Of a stretch of DNA of 64,000 nt, positions 24,207 through 35,541 are shown one piece after another; positions within the stretch are counted from its first letter, which is position 1; the number at the start of each line of letters is the position of its first letter. Source of the stretch: Allodiplogaster sudhausi (lineage: Eukaryota; Nematoda; Chromadorea; Rhabditida; Diplogasteridae); the NCBI GenBank assembly GCA_945643635.1, contig CALZFC010000001.1:10026001-10090000 (forward strand). Direction: 5' to 3'. The position numbers were made by a program, and so were the translations under genes. The notes below the pieces were generated by a model that was given only the letters and a program-made list of their open reading frames with translations, ran no database searches and was not told the DNA's origin.

Positions 24207-24317
24207 AATCCATCAATGAGCGGAGAAAATTAGTTATATGTCTTTACATGCTGCTTTCCTTCAGCAGAGATTCATTAATCTGGGCTGGGACGCAAAAGGA
24301 TAAAAACCTAGAGTATA

Positions 24318-26353
24318 TTAAGAGAGCCTCTCTTTAAAGGTCAAGGAGCGTGTGCCACGGGGAATTTTTGTTTTCTTTTATTTTGAAAACTTTATGAGGG
24401 ATGTATCTGCAATTCATAACCATGTTTATGTGGTCAAAAAGTTTGGAAAAAATTTTTTCTCTTAGATATAAGTAGAAATGTTCAAACATTTTGGATGACC
24501 ATATTTTCCGTTAAACTTAATATTTCTCGAAAATCTTTTTAGTGTTCGATTCCTTGTTCAAAACTACACAAAAACGGCCGTGGTGACCATTTCCGAACAT
24601 TTTTATTTTTATGAGTTTTATCCAATTTAAGTTTTTCAAATCTGGTTTTCGGGCACTAACTTTTTTTTTGCCATTACGTCCAGAAAACGGAATCATCCTT
24701 AAGAAAGAGGAGGAAAAACTACACATAATATGTGTCTACGAGGAAAAATCTCGGATACACTTTTTGGGTATCTGCATTTGAATACGGGTTTTTGAGCAAA
24801 TTTCGGCTTTGGCTGCAAACCATAATTTCTGTCAAACTTCATCAATTGTAAAACGGAATGTTCCATTCGATGTAGTTTTGTATGCTCTTTCAAATGGTGT
24901 ATACTTTGTTCGCAAAAGAAATTAGTCTAAAAGCCTAAAATTGACTTTTAGTGTTTTTGGCCAATTTCTGGTGTTAAAATACTCATTCTTTGGACCATTA
25001 ATGGGTCATATAAGCAGCCTTTCCACATAATATTTACTCTACAAGAAAGAGCAGTTAAAAGTGAGTCGGATACAGCTTTTTAATCAAAATATGAGGATAC
25101 CTTTTTTGGGAATACGTATTTGAATGCAGACTGTTGAAGGCGATATTGCTGAATATTTTTTAGCAAATATTTCAAATTAGTTCTTTTGACACATCTAGCA
25201 CCCAGTTACGGGAATTCCAGGATTCTTTGAAGTTCTTTCATGATATACCAATCAAAAGTACTCAAAAAGTCAGGAAATTTCATTTTTACGAGCCTAGATG
25301 TCGAAATAAATGTACGAAAACTCCTTCGAAGCTAACTATCAGGTCATTTGTGAATCGGATTACCAAAAAGGTCATAACCATTCGAAAGAGCAGAGACTTT
25401 TACATAATATATCCTTCGATGAAAATGCAAAACCTGTAAATTTTTCAGAAATCTTGAAATTTCAAAAAAAAAAACTAATCTGAAATATTTGCTAAAAAAT
25501 ATTCAGCAATATCGCCTTCAACAGTCTGCATTCAAATACGTATTCCCAAAAAAGGTATCCTCATATTTTGATTAAAAAGCTGTATCCGACTCAGTTTTAA
25601 CTGCTCCTTCTTGTAGAGTAAAGATTGTGTGGAAAGTCTGCTTATATGACCCATTAATGGTCCAAAGAATGAGTATTTTAACACCAGAAATTGGCCAAAA
25701 ACACTAAAAGTCAATTTTAGGCTTTTAGACTAATTTCTTTTGCGAAAACGTATACACCATTTGAAAGAGCATAAAAAACTACATCGAATGGAGCATTCCG
25801 TTTTACAATTGATGAAGTTTGACAGAAATTATGGTTTGCAGCCAAAGCCGAAATTTGCTCAAAAACCCGTATTCAAATGCAGATACCCAAAAAGTATATC
25901 CGAGATTTTTCCTCGTAGACACATATAATGTGTACTTTTTCCTCCTCTTTCTTATGGATGATTCGGTTTTCTGGACGTAATGGCAAAAAAAAAGTTAGTG
26001 CCCGAAAACCAGATTTGAAAAACTTAAATTGGATAAAACTTATAAAAATAAAAATGTTTGGAAAAGGTCACTACGGACTTTTTTGTGTAGTTTTGAACAA
26101 GGAATCTAACACTGAAAAGATTTTCGAGAAATATTTAGTTTAACGGAAAATATGGTCATCCAAAATTTTTGAACATTTCTACTTATATCTAAGAGAAAAA
26201 ATTTTTTAAAAACTTTTTGACCACTTTTTGACCAACCTTGTTATGAATTGCAGATACATCCCTCATAAAGTTTTCAAAATAAAAGAAAACAAAAATTCCC
26301 CGGAGCAGGCGTCCATAGCGGCCTCCTTGAGTCTTACAGAGAGGCTCTCTTAA
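24318..26353. mobile_element. Foldback element flanked by TTAA (2.0 kb)
   Basis: Two arms of about 870 bases (24318-25193 and 25475-26353) are inverted copies around a spacer of about 280 bases. The outer ends read TTAA then GAGAGCCTCTCT on the left and the exact complement on the right, so TTAA flanks both sides as in piggyBac-type insertions. The same termini bound the element at 59390-62193. Open frames of 60-71 codons occur in both arms (for example 25740-25928 and 24699-24893) simply because the arms are copies. No transposase is seen. It lies between receptor copies A and B. Confidence 0.88.
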
Positions 26354-26818
26354 GATCATTAATGATTTTAATATATTCGCAGACGATAATTCAACTTATT
26401 CAGATGGCTATTTGCGATCTGTAAATTGCATGTCAACTATTTGAGCACATTTTGGACACCGCGGACAGCTTTGGTCCGATGGATTTATTGCTTAGAACCA
26501 TTCAATTCGTCTTTCTCTCAGGACCACGACGTTTTGAGCATCGCAAAGTAGAATTCAGCCTCGCTGCTGCCATTTACTGCTGCGACTGCTGCCGGCTCGT
26601 GAATATTCCGCCGAATCCGCAACCAGCTCAGAGCGACGTGCGTCCAACGCCGCAATCGCACGCGCATCCTTCTAAATTTTTTTTTACAATAGACAGGTTA
26701 GCATTTTTGATAGGGATGGAAATTCAGCAATATTTTATTGTAATTTCTCTGAATCAGCTGTATCAAAATCTAATTCAAAGCTGAGCATTCATGTCATCTC
26801 CTTAAATTGTGTGTATAT

Positions 26819-26939
26819 GTCAGGGATGTATGGGAATTCGGATTTTCAGCGCTTAGTTATTTCTAAATTCCGTTATGAATCGAGGCCTTTCGAATTCAGA
26901 AACGGAATGAAATTTTGTAATCAGCTACATCCCTGATAT
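26819..26939. mobile_element. Short terminal-inverted-repeat element, about 120 bases
   Basis: Begins GTCAGGGATGTA and ends TACATCCCTGAT. The size fits a MITE; no clear target duplication. It lies in the last intron of receptor copy B, next to an (ATGT)n run. Confidence 0.5.
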
Positions 26940-27934
26940 ACATATTAATATGTATGTATGTATGTATGTATGTACGTACACATATTTTTGAAGTTTATTT
27001 TTAAATCTAAACCTATGCATGAAGATAAAGATGCATACGCTCATCCCGCAGTTAATCGTGTGACACTGAGAAAAAAGTATTATAAATGTATTAATTCATA
27101 AAAAATATTGCTTCAACAATTTTCAGAAAATTTATTTACTTACACTGAAGAAATGCGTCATAGTAAAAAGTTTCGGTATAATGTAGCCGGCGTCAATTCC
27201 GAGACGTTGCGCTACGTCTGGGAATGAAAAAAAAAACTTTCAAAGGCAATCGAAAAATTGCAGATTCGAGCGCGCAAAAGAGTTTCCATCCTTTTTCAAA
27301 CCTGCTAGAAGTGCGATGAACTTCATGACGCCACTCGTAATTGTCACGACCAGGGTGCATCGATTCAGCTCGGCCACTTCGCTCATATTAATTCATTTGG
27401 GCCATTATATATATGAACAAAGAGAGAAGGAGTAAAAAAATAATTATGTTGATCAAATAAAAAAAAACAATTATCTAGATTACACCGGTTGTTGAGTGGT
27501 ACTGTGCATATGGTTATACATACATATGTATCAGCGAATTATTAGATTTATTTGGCTTTATTATTACAAGAATTCTTGCCTGATATCGCGCGTTTAGCGA
27601 TGCTTTTCCGTGCAGATTCCGATAACGTCGCTTACTGTAGAAGTATCCGACGATATTCAGCTAAGGACAATTACGATGAGAATGGTTTCTCTGACTTTTT
27701 CTTTACTATCCTCTAGGATCATACAGCTCAAAGGGTTAATATTAAGTTTAAAGTGCCTACAACAAGCGTGGCGATATCAGCGCCGTTGACAATGGCGAGC
27801 CCGAGGACGGAGAAGCCAAGTGGAAGCCGAACTGGCAACTCCAGCTCAGGCTTCATGGCCGACAAGGTCGTGAGCATCATCATGAAACCGCCAGCCATGG
27901 TCACTGATACCTGCATTACTTTGTTTTTAATTGA

Positions 27935-28035
27935 TTTTCGTGTTTCACAAGTAATGAAGTTTTACGTACAAACATCCATGATTCGATCTTGTTTAGTTTA
28001 GACTGACCAACTTCATTACTTGTGAAACACGAAAA
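27935..28035. repeat. Hairpin with 27-base arms
   Basis: Arms at 27935-27961 and 28009-28035 are near-perfect inverted copies (CGTGTTTCACAAGTAATGAA in the left arm) around a 47-base loop. The element sits just upstream of exon 4 of copy B. Confidence 0.75.
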
Positions 28036-28100
28036 TTTTTCAATGTTTTAATAATAATAAAAATCGCATTTAAAAATCCTGATCCAGAGTAATTAATGAC

Positions 28101-28466
28101 TAGGCCCGGCCCGTCACGAGCTTTTTCGGGACCTCCAATTTAGGGCCCGGCCCGATTTTCGATTCTCAAATTTTAATTTCACCTTCGTAATGGAAAAAAA
28201 AGTTTCTCAGCGATATTGTAACAAATTTTCTACTAAAAATAAGAGATTTGATGTACATATACCATATTTAGTTAGTATAAAACAATTATTTATAATACAG
28301 AAAATTCAAAATTTACTTTTCACCATCAATTTGCCTAAAGTTTCTGACTTTCGGCCCAACCGGGACTACATGCCTGCCAAACTTTTCTTGGGCCCGGCCT
28401 GCCCCCGGGCCCTGGAAATCTGGGCTAGCCGGCCCTACAGGACGGGCCCGCTACTTTGTACCCCTT
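28101..28466. mobile_element. GGGCCC-rich element, relative of the hAT-like copy at 35118
   Basis: Both ends are rich in GGCCCGGCCC/GGGCCCG with A/T-rich DNA between. The right end, GGGCCCGCTACTTTGTACCCC, is the complement of a TIR resembling the left end of the 35118 element. The left end seems truncated and no target duplication is visible. Confidence 0.55.
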
Positions 28467-29608
28467 AACGCCACTACATTCTTCAGACTTGAGATTCAAT
28501 TATTTTGCTAGAATACAGAAGGTGCAATTAGGATGCATCGGATGTGTCCGCGTCATCGGAATGGAAGTTTTCGTGTTCAAGTCTCCTTTAAAGGAGTCAA
28601 CCGGGAAATAACTATTTTATCTTGGATAGATCCGAAAGACATTATCTGAACGAATGAATAACCGCGGTGGCGAGAGCGAGCAAGAGAAGGCCAACGGACG
28701 CGGGCGTCACTTCGTATCGTTCGAGGCGGCGGCTCGCGATGAATCGCTCAGCCATCAGCGCCAACTCACTGCCCGTCGAGAAAGCGTACGCTGCCGAGAA
28801 GAGGAAGAACCATGCTAGCATGCCAACTGCAAGCGAAAGATGTTTCAAATGTTATAACTTTGTAAAGAGCAACATGTAAATATTTTCGAACCAAGATGAG
28901 AAACGGATGAGTTGTACAAATAAGTTGGCATTCTCAAGAAAGAAGTTACCGGGCTCTCCAAACTCCTTTGGTAGGCACTCGCCACTCTGAAGCAGAAAAA
29001 GCCGCAGACCGAATTGGACGGAGGCGATGATTACATGAGAGACGAGCCAAGCGAAAAGTAGCATTCTTCAATCAACTACGCTTTCAGTGACGAAATAGAA
29101 CATATATTAATAATTTAATTTAATAATATATGTATACAAGAAAGTATGCCATTTACATACATGAATATTGAAAATGTTGCCGCGCCCGCAATCTTGGTCA
29201 AAGTCGCGTTGACTCGTCGACGATGTTCAATTTAAGCATTCAGGGGTGGATGTTATATCGTCGAGCTTATTAGATGTTAGAGTGAAAGTTGCTCGGGTCG
29301 CAAAATCACTGCCTCATTCGAGAAGCGAACCCGGTCCGCATTCCCAGAAAGTGACAAGGAACCAATGAGACGGACGAGAGAGAATCGTTAACGTGTAACA
29401 GTGAAGAGAAGCAGACAAACATGCCCTCGACGCCACTGTCTAACTATCAGACTGTTCTACACTATTTTGAAAGCGACGACCTCTTTCTTCGCTTGCACTG
29501 GAGTTGAACATTAGTGTTGGATGGACGAACTTCCATGCTAACGCATAGCGAAAATCGTCGATCTTTTTCATATGCGTTCAACTTTTGGTGCAGCACCTGC
29601 CGTTTATC

Positions 29609-29702
29609 TTTGCTGAGATTGCGGGCGCAGCTGATACTCGGAATGGGCAACAACAAGTGGCTGTCCATTCCGGGTATCAGCTGCGCCCGCAATCTTAGCA
29701 AA
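29609..29702. repeat. Palindrome with 39-base arms
   Basis: Arms at 29609-29647 and 29664-29702 (GATTGCGGGCGCAGCTGATA in the left arm) are inverted copies around a 16-base loop. Part of the arm (CGCGCCCGCAATCTTGGTCA) also occurs at about 29181. It lies in the first intron of receptor copy B. Confidence 0.7.
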
Positions 29703-29959
29703 AAGTCAAGAGCAAAAACGTGGTAAGTTTTCTACATAGCCTTCTCATCGATAAAATGAATAAACATGAAAACAACTAAAATTTGGTTAAAATAATCAAA
29801 CAGAGTAAAAATGAAGACCTGCAGTGCGCGTGAATGGCGCGTGTCTGGCAGAGGAGGGCAGCGAAGAGGACGAGGAACGGCAGCACGAGGAGAGGAAGCG
29901 ACAGCTGCACGGCCGAGACAACCACGCATGTCGAGAAGTATCGCCACTATGGTAAAATG

Positions 29960-31200
29960 ACATCATTCGATTTTTAATTTGAAACAATGAATGTTCAAAT
30001 AGCGGCAAAATTCTAAGTAGCAATAGTCAAGACATTGAAAAGATGTTCATGGATAACGATTTTGAGATGAAGCTATCATTGTAATTACCAGCATGATGAC
30101 ACTTTGCATTTACCGCCACAGCGCCAATTTAGTGGCAGCAAAATGGAAACAAAAATTCCTTGAGGCAAGCGGGGCATTCTTATCGTTGATTATGATAAAA
30201 TTCGAGCTCTTGAATCTAAATTCGCAAATGAAGTCGGCATGCGTTCATTGAGAAAAGCATAATTTAGTCGGACAATTTGGAACTTTCCGAAAAAAAAAAA
30301 CTAAATAGAAAGCGAGTCCTAGCGTGACCTTGTTGGCGACTTCCTCGTCTTTAAGACGAATTTAAAAAAAAGTATGAATTGTTGTAGCAGCCTAAAAGCT
30401 CTCTCGAAATTCCTTCATCTATAACTATTCAAACCATTAACAAAAATGAACGTTTTCCCATATGAAAGTTCAAACAAATTTATCCATGCACTTCAGATAC
30501 AGCAGCGCTCTAGAAAATTGATAAAAACGAAGGGAGAAGGAAGTGAAGTAAAAGTAGGACCGTCAATTGACCATGAATTTTCTAATGTCTGGCGAAATTA
30601 CTAATGATTCATTTCAGGAAGAGAAAACAAATTTGTAGCTCAAACGAGGCAAATGAAGCAGAATCGGAGGTCTCATAGATTTATGATTGAGCTCTAATGA
30701 ATAGATTTTTCAGTAGTCAAAAGATTTTACAGACAAGGAAACATAAACATGCATGTATCCTTATGACGGAAGAAATAATGTTGAACAACAACGTCAGTGG
30801 CTTCGTCTTTTTGTTCTGTTACTTAACCTTGCGTCCGCCTCCCACAGCAGTGTAAGGAGCAGACTGAGAAACTTGATATGGCAAGCCACATCTTTTGCTG
30901 TTGTTTTTAGCATCGAAATCATTCTTCACACGTATGTACAAACTGTAAGATTATTCCAGATGTTTATGTTCGCTTGTCCGACGAAGATATCAAGGCTTTT
31001 ATATTCTCATAAGATTCCGCGAACTGAGACTAAAATATGTAGGTCATAAAACACTCATGTTGTTTGCTGCACTTTTATTTGAAGACAATAGTCATCCATC
31101 GGAATTTCTGACCGAGTACATATGTATGTACATTCGTATTATGGTTCATCTTTGCTCACCAATACTGAGCATTATTGCAGTGTTCGGAGCTCTCGATTGT
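29960..31200. repeat. Upstream spacer of copy B, duplicated upstream of copy D
   Basis: About 30,735-30,905 is nearly the same as 44,640-44,815 (CTTGCGTCCGCCTCCCAC near the middle of both), and a more diverged version lies at 37,310-37,500. This shows segmental duplication of gene plus upstream DNA. No exon is recognised. Confidence 0.7.
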
Positions 31201-31489
31201 CATGGAGTTATCTGGTAAAGTACATTTACTCGGTTGCTATGAGAGTCACAGGAAATGTTCGAAATGACTGCCGACTTGTGGTTAGACAAGAGTACTAATG
31301 TGGGAAACTCTTCTCTTCTTCCCAAAACAACTGCCTCCCGGGGGAGGAACCAACGAGCTCGTGCAAACTTCAGACGCGGCCCGTTATCTGCGAGAGAGCG
31401 AAAGAGAGAGAGAGAGAGAGAGAGAACGAGATGTAAGGGGGGAGGGTGAGAAAGCAGAGTGTGAGCAGAGAAGCAGAGGAGATTTCGAC

Positions 31490-31690
31490 CACGGTTGACG
31501 AAAGAAGAGGGAAGTGGAAAAGGCAAGCTGGACGTCCCCGAGAACGATGGCGTGACGAATTCGACCGAAAGCTGTCCATCACTTGGATGCGAAAACGCAG
31601 TCATGAACCCCGCTACCTTTCATCTTGCCTTCACCCACGGGGCCCAGTCCTTGATTGTGGAATAAACTATGAACGTTGAAACTTTTATGT
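31490..31690 (+). mobile_element. RTE-like LINE, truncated 3' end (second copy)
   Basis: Encodes GRPRERWRDEFDRKLSITWM followed by a 3' end with GTGGAATAAAC, matching the copy at 4522-4780. It is preceded by a short GA microsatellite (31395-31425). It is 5'-truncated, with no reverse transcriptase core. Confidence 0.65.
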
Positions 31691-32865
31691 TAAAATATAA
31701 TTTTCCAGATTTCATCGCACCAAAAAAACAGATTTTAACTAATACGAGAGCACCATAAATGAAAGGCAAAAATACGAAATACTTGAATGTAGTATTGAAA
31801 GTACTACTGTTAAATTGTAGAACAATGTGATAGCTGATGGTAAGTATCTATTTGTTGCAGATATCCATATTATTCATATTTTGTAACGTATTCTTATGAC
31901 CAGATGAAGAAGGAGATTCGGAAGTAAAGGACTGTGGCCCATAATATGCATATGAAGCTCATGCTGGATGGATTTATTGCTTGGAACCATTTAACGTAGA
32001 GTTACGCAAAGTAGAGTTCGGCCTCTCTGCTGCCATTGACTGCTGCAACTGCTGCAGGCTGAGGAATGTTCCATCGAATCCGCAGCCAACTCAGAGCGAC
32101 GTGCGTCCAACGCCGCAATCGCTTGCGCATTCTTCTAAAATTATGCGTTATTAAGGTTAGCGCTAGTTAAACTGCTGGAAATTCAGTCATACTTCATTTT
32201 AATTTCTTTGAATTTACTGCTATACACTAATTGAAAACTCAGTGTCCATTTTCTTTAATTGTACATATGTATATATTCATACATACATATACAGTACCGC
32301 TCAGCGGCCAGGGGTCAATGCTATAGCGGCTATAGCGGCTATAGCCAAAAGAGGCCAAGCGAAATTAAGGCCTGTAACATTTTTGTTTTCAGAATTCATT
32401 GTTATTTCTGTCTTCAGGGCAATGTTCTGCATCCATTAAGCTCAAAAACTCTACAAAACAATGCATATTCACCAAAATGGAAAATCTTGTAAAAACTAAT
32501 GCTACAAGTGAAAAAGGTATGGCAAAAGATCTTGCAAAAAAAAATTGGAAGAAATAAGCTCAAAAGAGGAACCGAACACCGGCTCTTCCGCTCATGCACA
32601 TGTTAAGCATACCAATGCTCCATCCAGCCGTAATGTTAGCCAACTCGAAACAATTTTAGGAAACATTTTGACGGCGGCTTTTAAGAGTTGTTAGAGTCCA
32701 TGCCATAAAAATTCATTGCTTTCAGTAGTGTTCTGTAAGTTGCCACATTTCAATTTCGAAAACAAAGTTTCGGGTTGTCTCCTCTCCTCTCATCGGAATA
32801 TTTTTTTACGAACGAACTTTCCAGATTTGAATTCCAAACGATCAGAAAAACGTTTGCTGCGATTG

Positions 32866-32930
32866 GGGTTAGAACCTGTGACTCGCAAAATCGCAGGCTA
32901 GCGCTTAACCCACTGCGCTACACCAATCAT
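32866..32930 (-). repeat. tRNA-derived (SINE-like) segment, left arm copy
   Basis: On the minus strand an A box TAGCGCAGTGGG (32920-32909) precedes a B box GGTTCTAACCC (32876-32866), with spacing like a tRNA. The cloverleaf is incomplete, so this is tRNA-derived and not a functional tRNA. Confidence 0.6.
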
Positions 32931-33065
32931 GTCTGTTCGACCAAGCAAAACCTTGAAAGTGGTTCTCTGTGTTACGTCTTGATTTGCCCTCTCTTTGCTT
33001 CGCTTTGAACAATCCTACACTTTGAGCTCCGATCTTGACTCTCCTTAATTTTTCCTAGGCAAATT

Positions 33066-33150
33066 TTCGCCCCGGTAGGGATTCGAACCTGCGACGCTCA
33101 AAAGTTCAAAAGCTGGAGCGCAACTTACTGCGTTCCGCAGGCCACATCAG
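33066..33150 (-). repeat. Second type of tRNA-like segment
   Basis: Minus strand: a B box GGTTCGAATCC (33089-33079) with tRNA-like DNA upstream (TGTGGCCTGCGGAACGCAGT) and CCCTACCGGGGC downstream. Stems are imperfect, so it is a pseudo-tRNA or SINE head. Confidence 0.5.
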
Positions 33151-33324
33151 AGTCCTAAAGCCAGGCGTTGACTGTCCCTTTGTTTCCGCTTTTAGCAATC
33201 CCCTTTGAGCTTTAATTGGCAAAGTGAAGAAAAGGGAGAATAAATCGAGAGAGAGAGAGAGAGAGAGTAAATTTTCGAAGTACACCCACTGCTAAAGTTT
33301 GGCTTGGGAGGCGAACGGATATGA

Positions 33325-33395
33325 TAGGTGTGGCGCAGTGGGTTAAGTGCCAGTCTGCGATTTTGCAAGTCACAGGTTCTAACCCCAATCGCAGC
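33325..33395 (+). repeat. tRNA-derived (SINE-like) segment, right arm copy
   Basis: The A box TGGCGCAGTGGG (33331-33342) matches the TRGCNNARYNGG consensus fully. The B box GGTTCTAACCC (33375-33385) matches GGTTCNANNCC. It is the mirror of the left-arm copy with a few differences. Confidence 0.6.
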
Positions 33396-35117
33396 AAACG
33401 TTCTTCTGATCGTTTGGAATTCAAATCTGGAAAGTTCGTTCGTAAAAAAATATTCCGATGAGAGGAGATGAGACAACCCGAAACTTTGTTTTCGAAATTG
33501 AAATGTGGCAACTTACAGAACACTACTGAAAGCAATGAATTTTTATGGCATGGACTCTAACAACTCTTAAAAGCCGCCGTCAAAATGTTTCCTAAAATTG
33601 TTTCGAGTTGGCCAACATTATGGCTGGATGGAGCATTGGTATGCTTAGCATGTGCATGAACGGAAGAGCCGGTGTTCGGTTCCTCTTTTGAGCTTATTTC
33701 TTCCAATTTTTTTTTGCAAGATTTTTTGCCATACCTTTTTCACTTGTAGCATTAGAAGTATCTTCTCAAGACAAAAGGATGCAAAATAGAGCTTGAAACT
33801 GTAATTTAAAGTTGTTATACGGTTCGAGCAAGTGCCTTCACAAATTTCACTGAAACGATGACACATTCACACACTACTAATTGTGGTGTTCCTGCACCAC
33901 ATATTTACAAGATTTTCCATTTTGGTGAATATGCATTGTTTTGTAGAGTTTTTGAGCTTAATGGATGCAGAACATTGCCCTGAAGACCTGCTAGCAGTTC
34001 GATGAACTTCATGGCGCCGCTTGTAATTGTCACTACGAGAGTGCATCGATTGAGCTGGGCCACCTCGCTCATCTTAATACTTTTGTTCATCGTTTGATGG
34101 TCAGGTTATATTAGGAACAATTAGGGGAGTAATAAAATTTTTTAAAATAAAGTTTATAGAAATAATAGATGCAAAACAAGTGACAATGTACATAGATATT
34201 AACAAAATGATTAGAGCTTCCTTTAACTTTACAAGAATTCTTGCCTGATATCGCGCATTGAGCGATGCTTTCCCGTGCAAGTTCCGATAACGTCGCTTAC
34301 TGTAGAAGTATCCGACGATATTCAGCTAAAAACGTGTGATTGCATGATTTCGGACTTTTATTTCTCAAACTATTTGCTTCTTATCCACTATGATCATACA
34401 GCTCAAATTTAACTTGAATTTGCCTACAACAAGCGTGGCGATGTCAGCGCCGTTGACAATGGCGAGCCCGAGGACGGAGAAGCCAAGTGGCAGCCGAACT
34501 GGCAACGCCAGCTCTGGCTTCACGGCCGCCACGGTCGTGAGCATCATCATGAAACCGCCAACAACGTTCACAAATACCTATGAAGAGGAGTACAAAAATC
34601 AGGAAATATCAAATAAATGTATGCCGAGTTCATTTTCCTTAAATCATGCTGTATTTAATCTGCACTATCGATTTTGTTCGTTTGCCAGTATCAGAACGAA
34701 TGAATAACCGCGGATGCGAGAGCGAGGAAGAGAACGGCAATGGAAGCGGGAGTCGTGACGTATCGTTTGAGGCGGCGGCTCGCGATGAATCGTTCAGCCA
34801 CCAGCGCCAACTCGCAGCCCGTCGAGAAAGCGTATGCTGCCGTGAAGAGAAAGTACCATGCTAGCATGCCAACTGCAAGTAAACGATTTTTTAAGTCTTA
34901 ATTTCATTTAAAGGAACTGTCTAGTTTAGCAGCCGATTGCGAAAAACTGACGTTTGAATTCGTCTTGTAAAAGTTTTGGCGGTGAGCTAGCACAGTATCC
35001 ATAATAGCAAACTAGACTTCTTTTCTCTCAACCTCTCTTCTCTTCCCTCGAATGTCATGCGTGGCTTGCCGATTCGCACCAAGTTATCACCTTTTTCAAG
35101 AAGAATGAGGGTGTGCA

Positions 35118-35541
35118 CAGAGGTGCAAAGTGGCCGGCCCATCTTTCCAGGGCCCGGGCCCAAAAAAAGTTTCGCCAGCCCGCAGGCCCGATTGGGCCCG
35201 ATAAGCGGACAATTTCGCCCAGTAAGGACGACTGGTGGCATCGTTAAGTGAAAAACTTTCTTCATTTGTTCATTTTCCCCTCTAAAAGTCTTTCTTCTAT
35301 ACATTAAAATGAAAGTTCGTAGCACGAGCATAAAAAATTCTGAATTTCAAAACACTTTGTAATTTGTCGGACTTTTTCCCCTGAATTTTTTTTTGAAAAT
35401 CGGGCTCAAACGGGCCCACGGGCCGGTCCGTGCCGGGCCCAAAATTCTAGGGTCCGGAAATAGATCGGGCCGGGCTGGCCGAGTCCTTGGGCCCGACGGG
35501 CCGAGCCGGTCCCAAAGTTTTTGGGCCCGTTAGCACCTCTA
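35118..35541. mobile_element. hAT-like non-autonomous element with 8-base target duplication
   Basis: Termini are CAGAGGTGC on the left and, as complement, TAGAGGTGC on the right. The element is flanked on both sides by GGTGTGCA (35110-35117 and 35542-35549), an 8-base duplication typical of hAT transposons. The 424-base body is unusual: blocks of GGGCCCGGGCC at both ends and A/T-rich DNA in the middle. No coding capacity. It lies in an intron of receptor copy C. Confidence 0.82.

Larger units (their letters stand above)
26518..29951 (-). pseudogene. Sre-like chemoreceptor, copy B (start deletion and lost splice acceptor)
   Basis: Exons in the same order as copy D: about 29951-29819, 29065-28950, 28826-28663, 27910-27761, 27660-27568, 27386-27302, 27217-27144, 27065-27013, 26671-26518 (TGA). 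Most encode open, conserved protein (MKPELELPVRLPLGFSVLGL; EAEFYFAMLKTSWS at the end). Two lesions stand out. Near 29940 the start region reads GCGATACTTCTCGAC where copies A and D have the ATG plus GCTGGACGAC, an 8-base deletion that removes the start and shifts the frame. The acceptor before exon 6 reads TTAAT instead of TTAAG. The intron between exons 4 and 3 has acquired a hairpin and a GGGCCC-rich element. Function as a receptor is therefore unlikely. AATAAA is at 26485-26490. Confidence 0.78.
32410..33987. mobile_element. Foldback element with tRNA-like sequence in both arms
   Basis: Inverted arms run inward from GTCTTCAGGGCAATG at 32410 and its complement ending at 33987. The left arm extends to about 32950 and the right arm from about 33300. 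The right arm carries an extra insertion of about 140 bases near 33757-33899. Each arm contains a tRNA-like segment with Pol III A and B boxes, and the middle (32950-33300) holds a third tRNA-like segment and a short GA run. Open frames in the arms (for example 33212-33535, -) are mirror copies and carry no recognised protein. The right end abuts the last base of exon 6 of receptor copy C. Confidence 0.85.

Noticed and set aside
24699..26143. Protein-coding genes in the 24.3-26.4 kb foldback
   Set aside because: The 60-71 codon frames recur in both arms only because the arms are inverted copies. They resemble no family I know.
29609..29702. Rho-independent terminator
   Set aside because: It is a strong palindrome but lies in an intron of a eukaryotic gene, with part of the arm repeated nearby, so it is more likely a small inverted-repeat element.
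33066..33150. Functional tRNA gene
   Set aside because: The B box is perfect, but the acceptor and T stems do not pair properly and no anticodon arm can be drawn with confidence.
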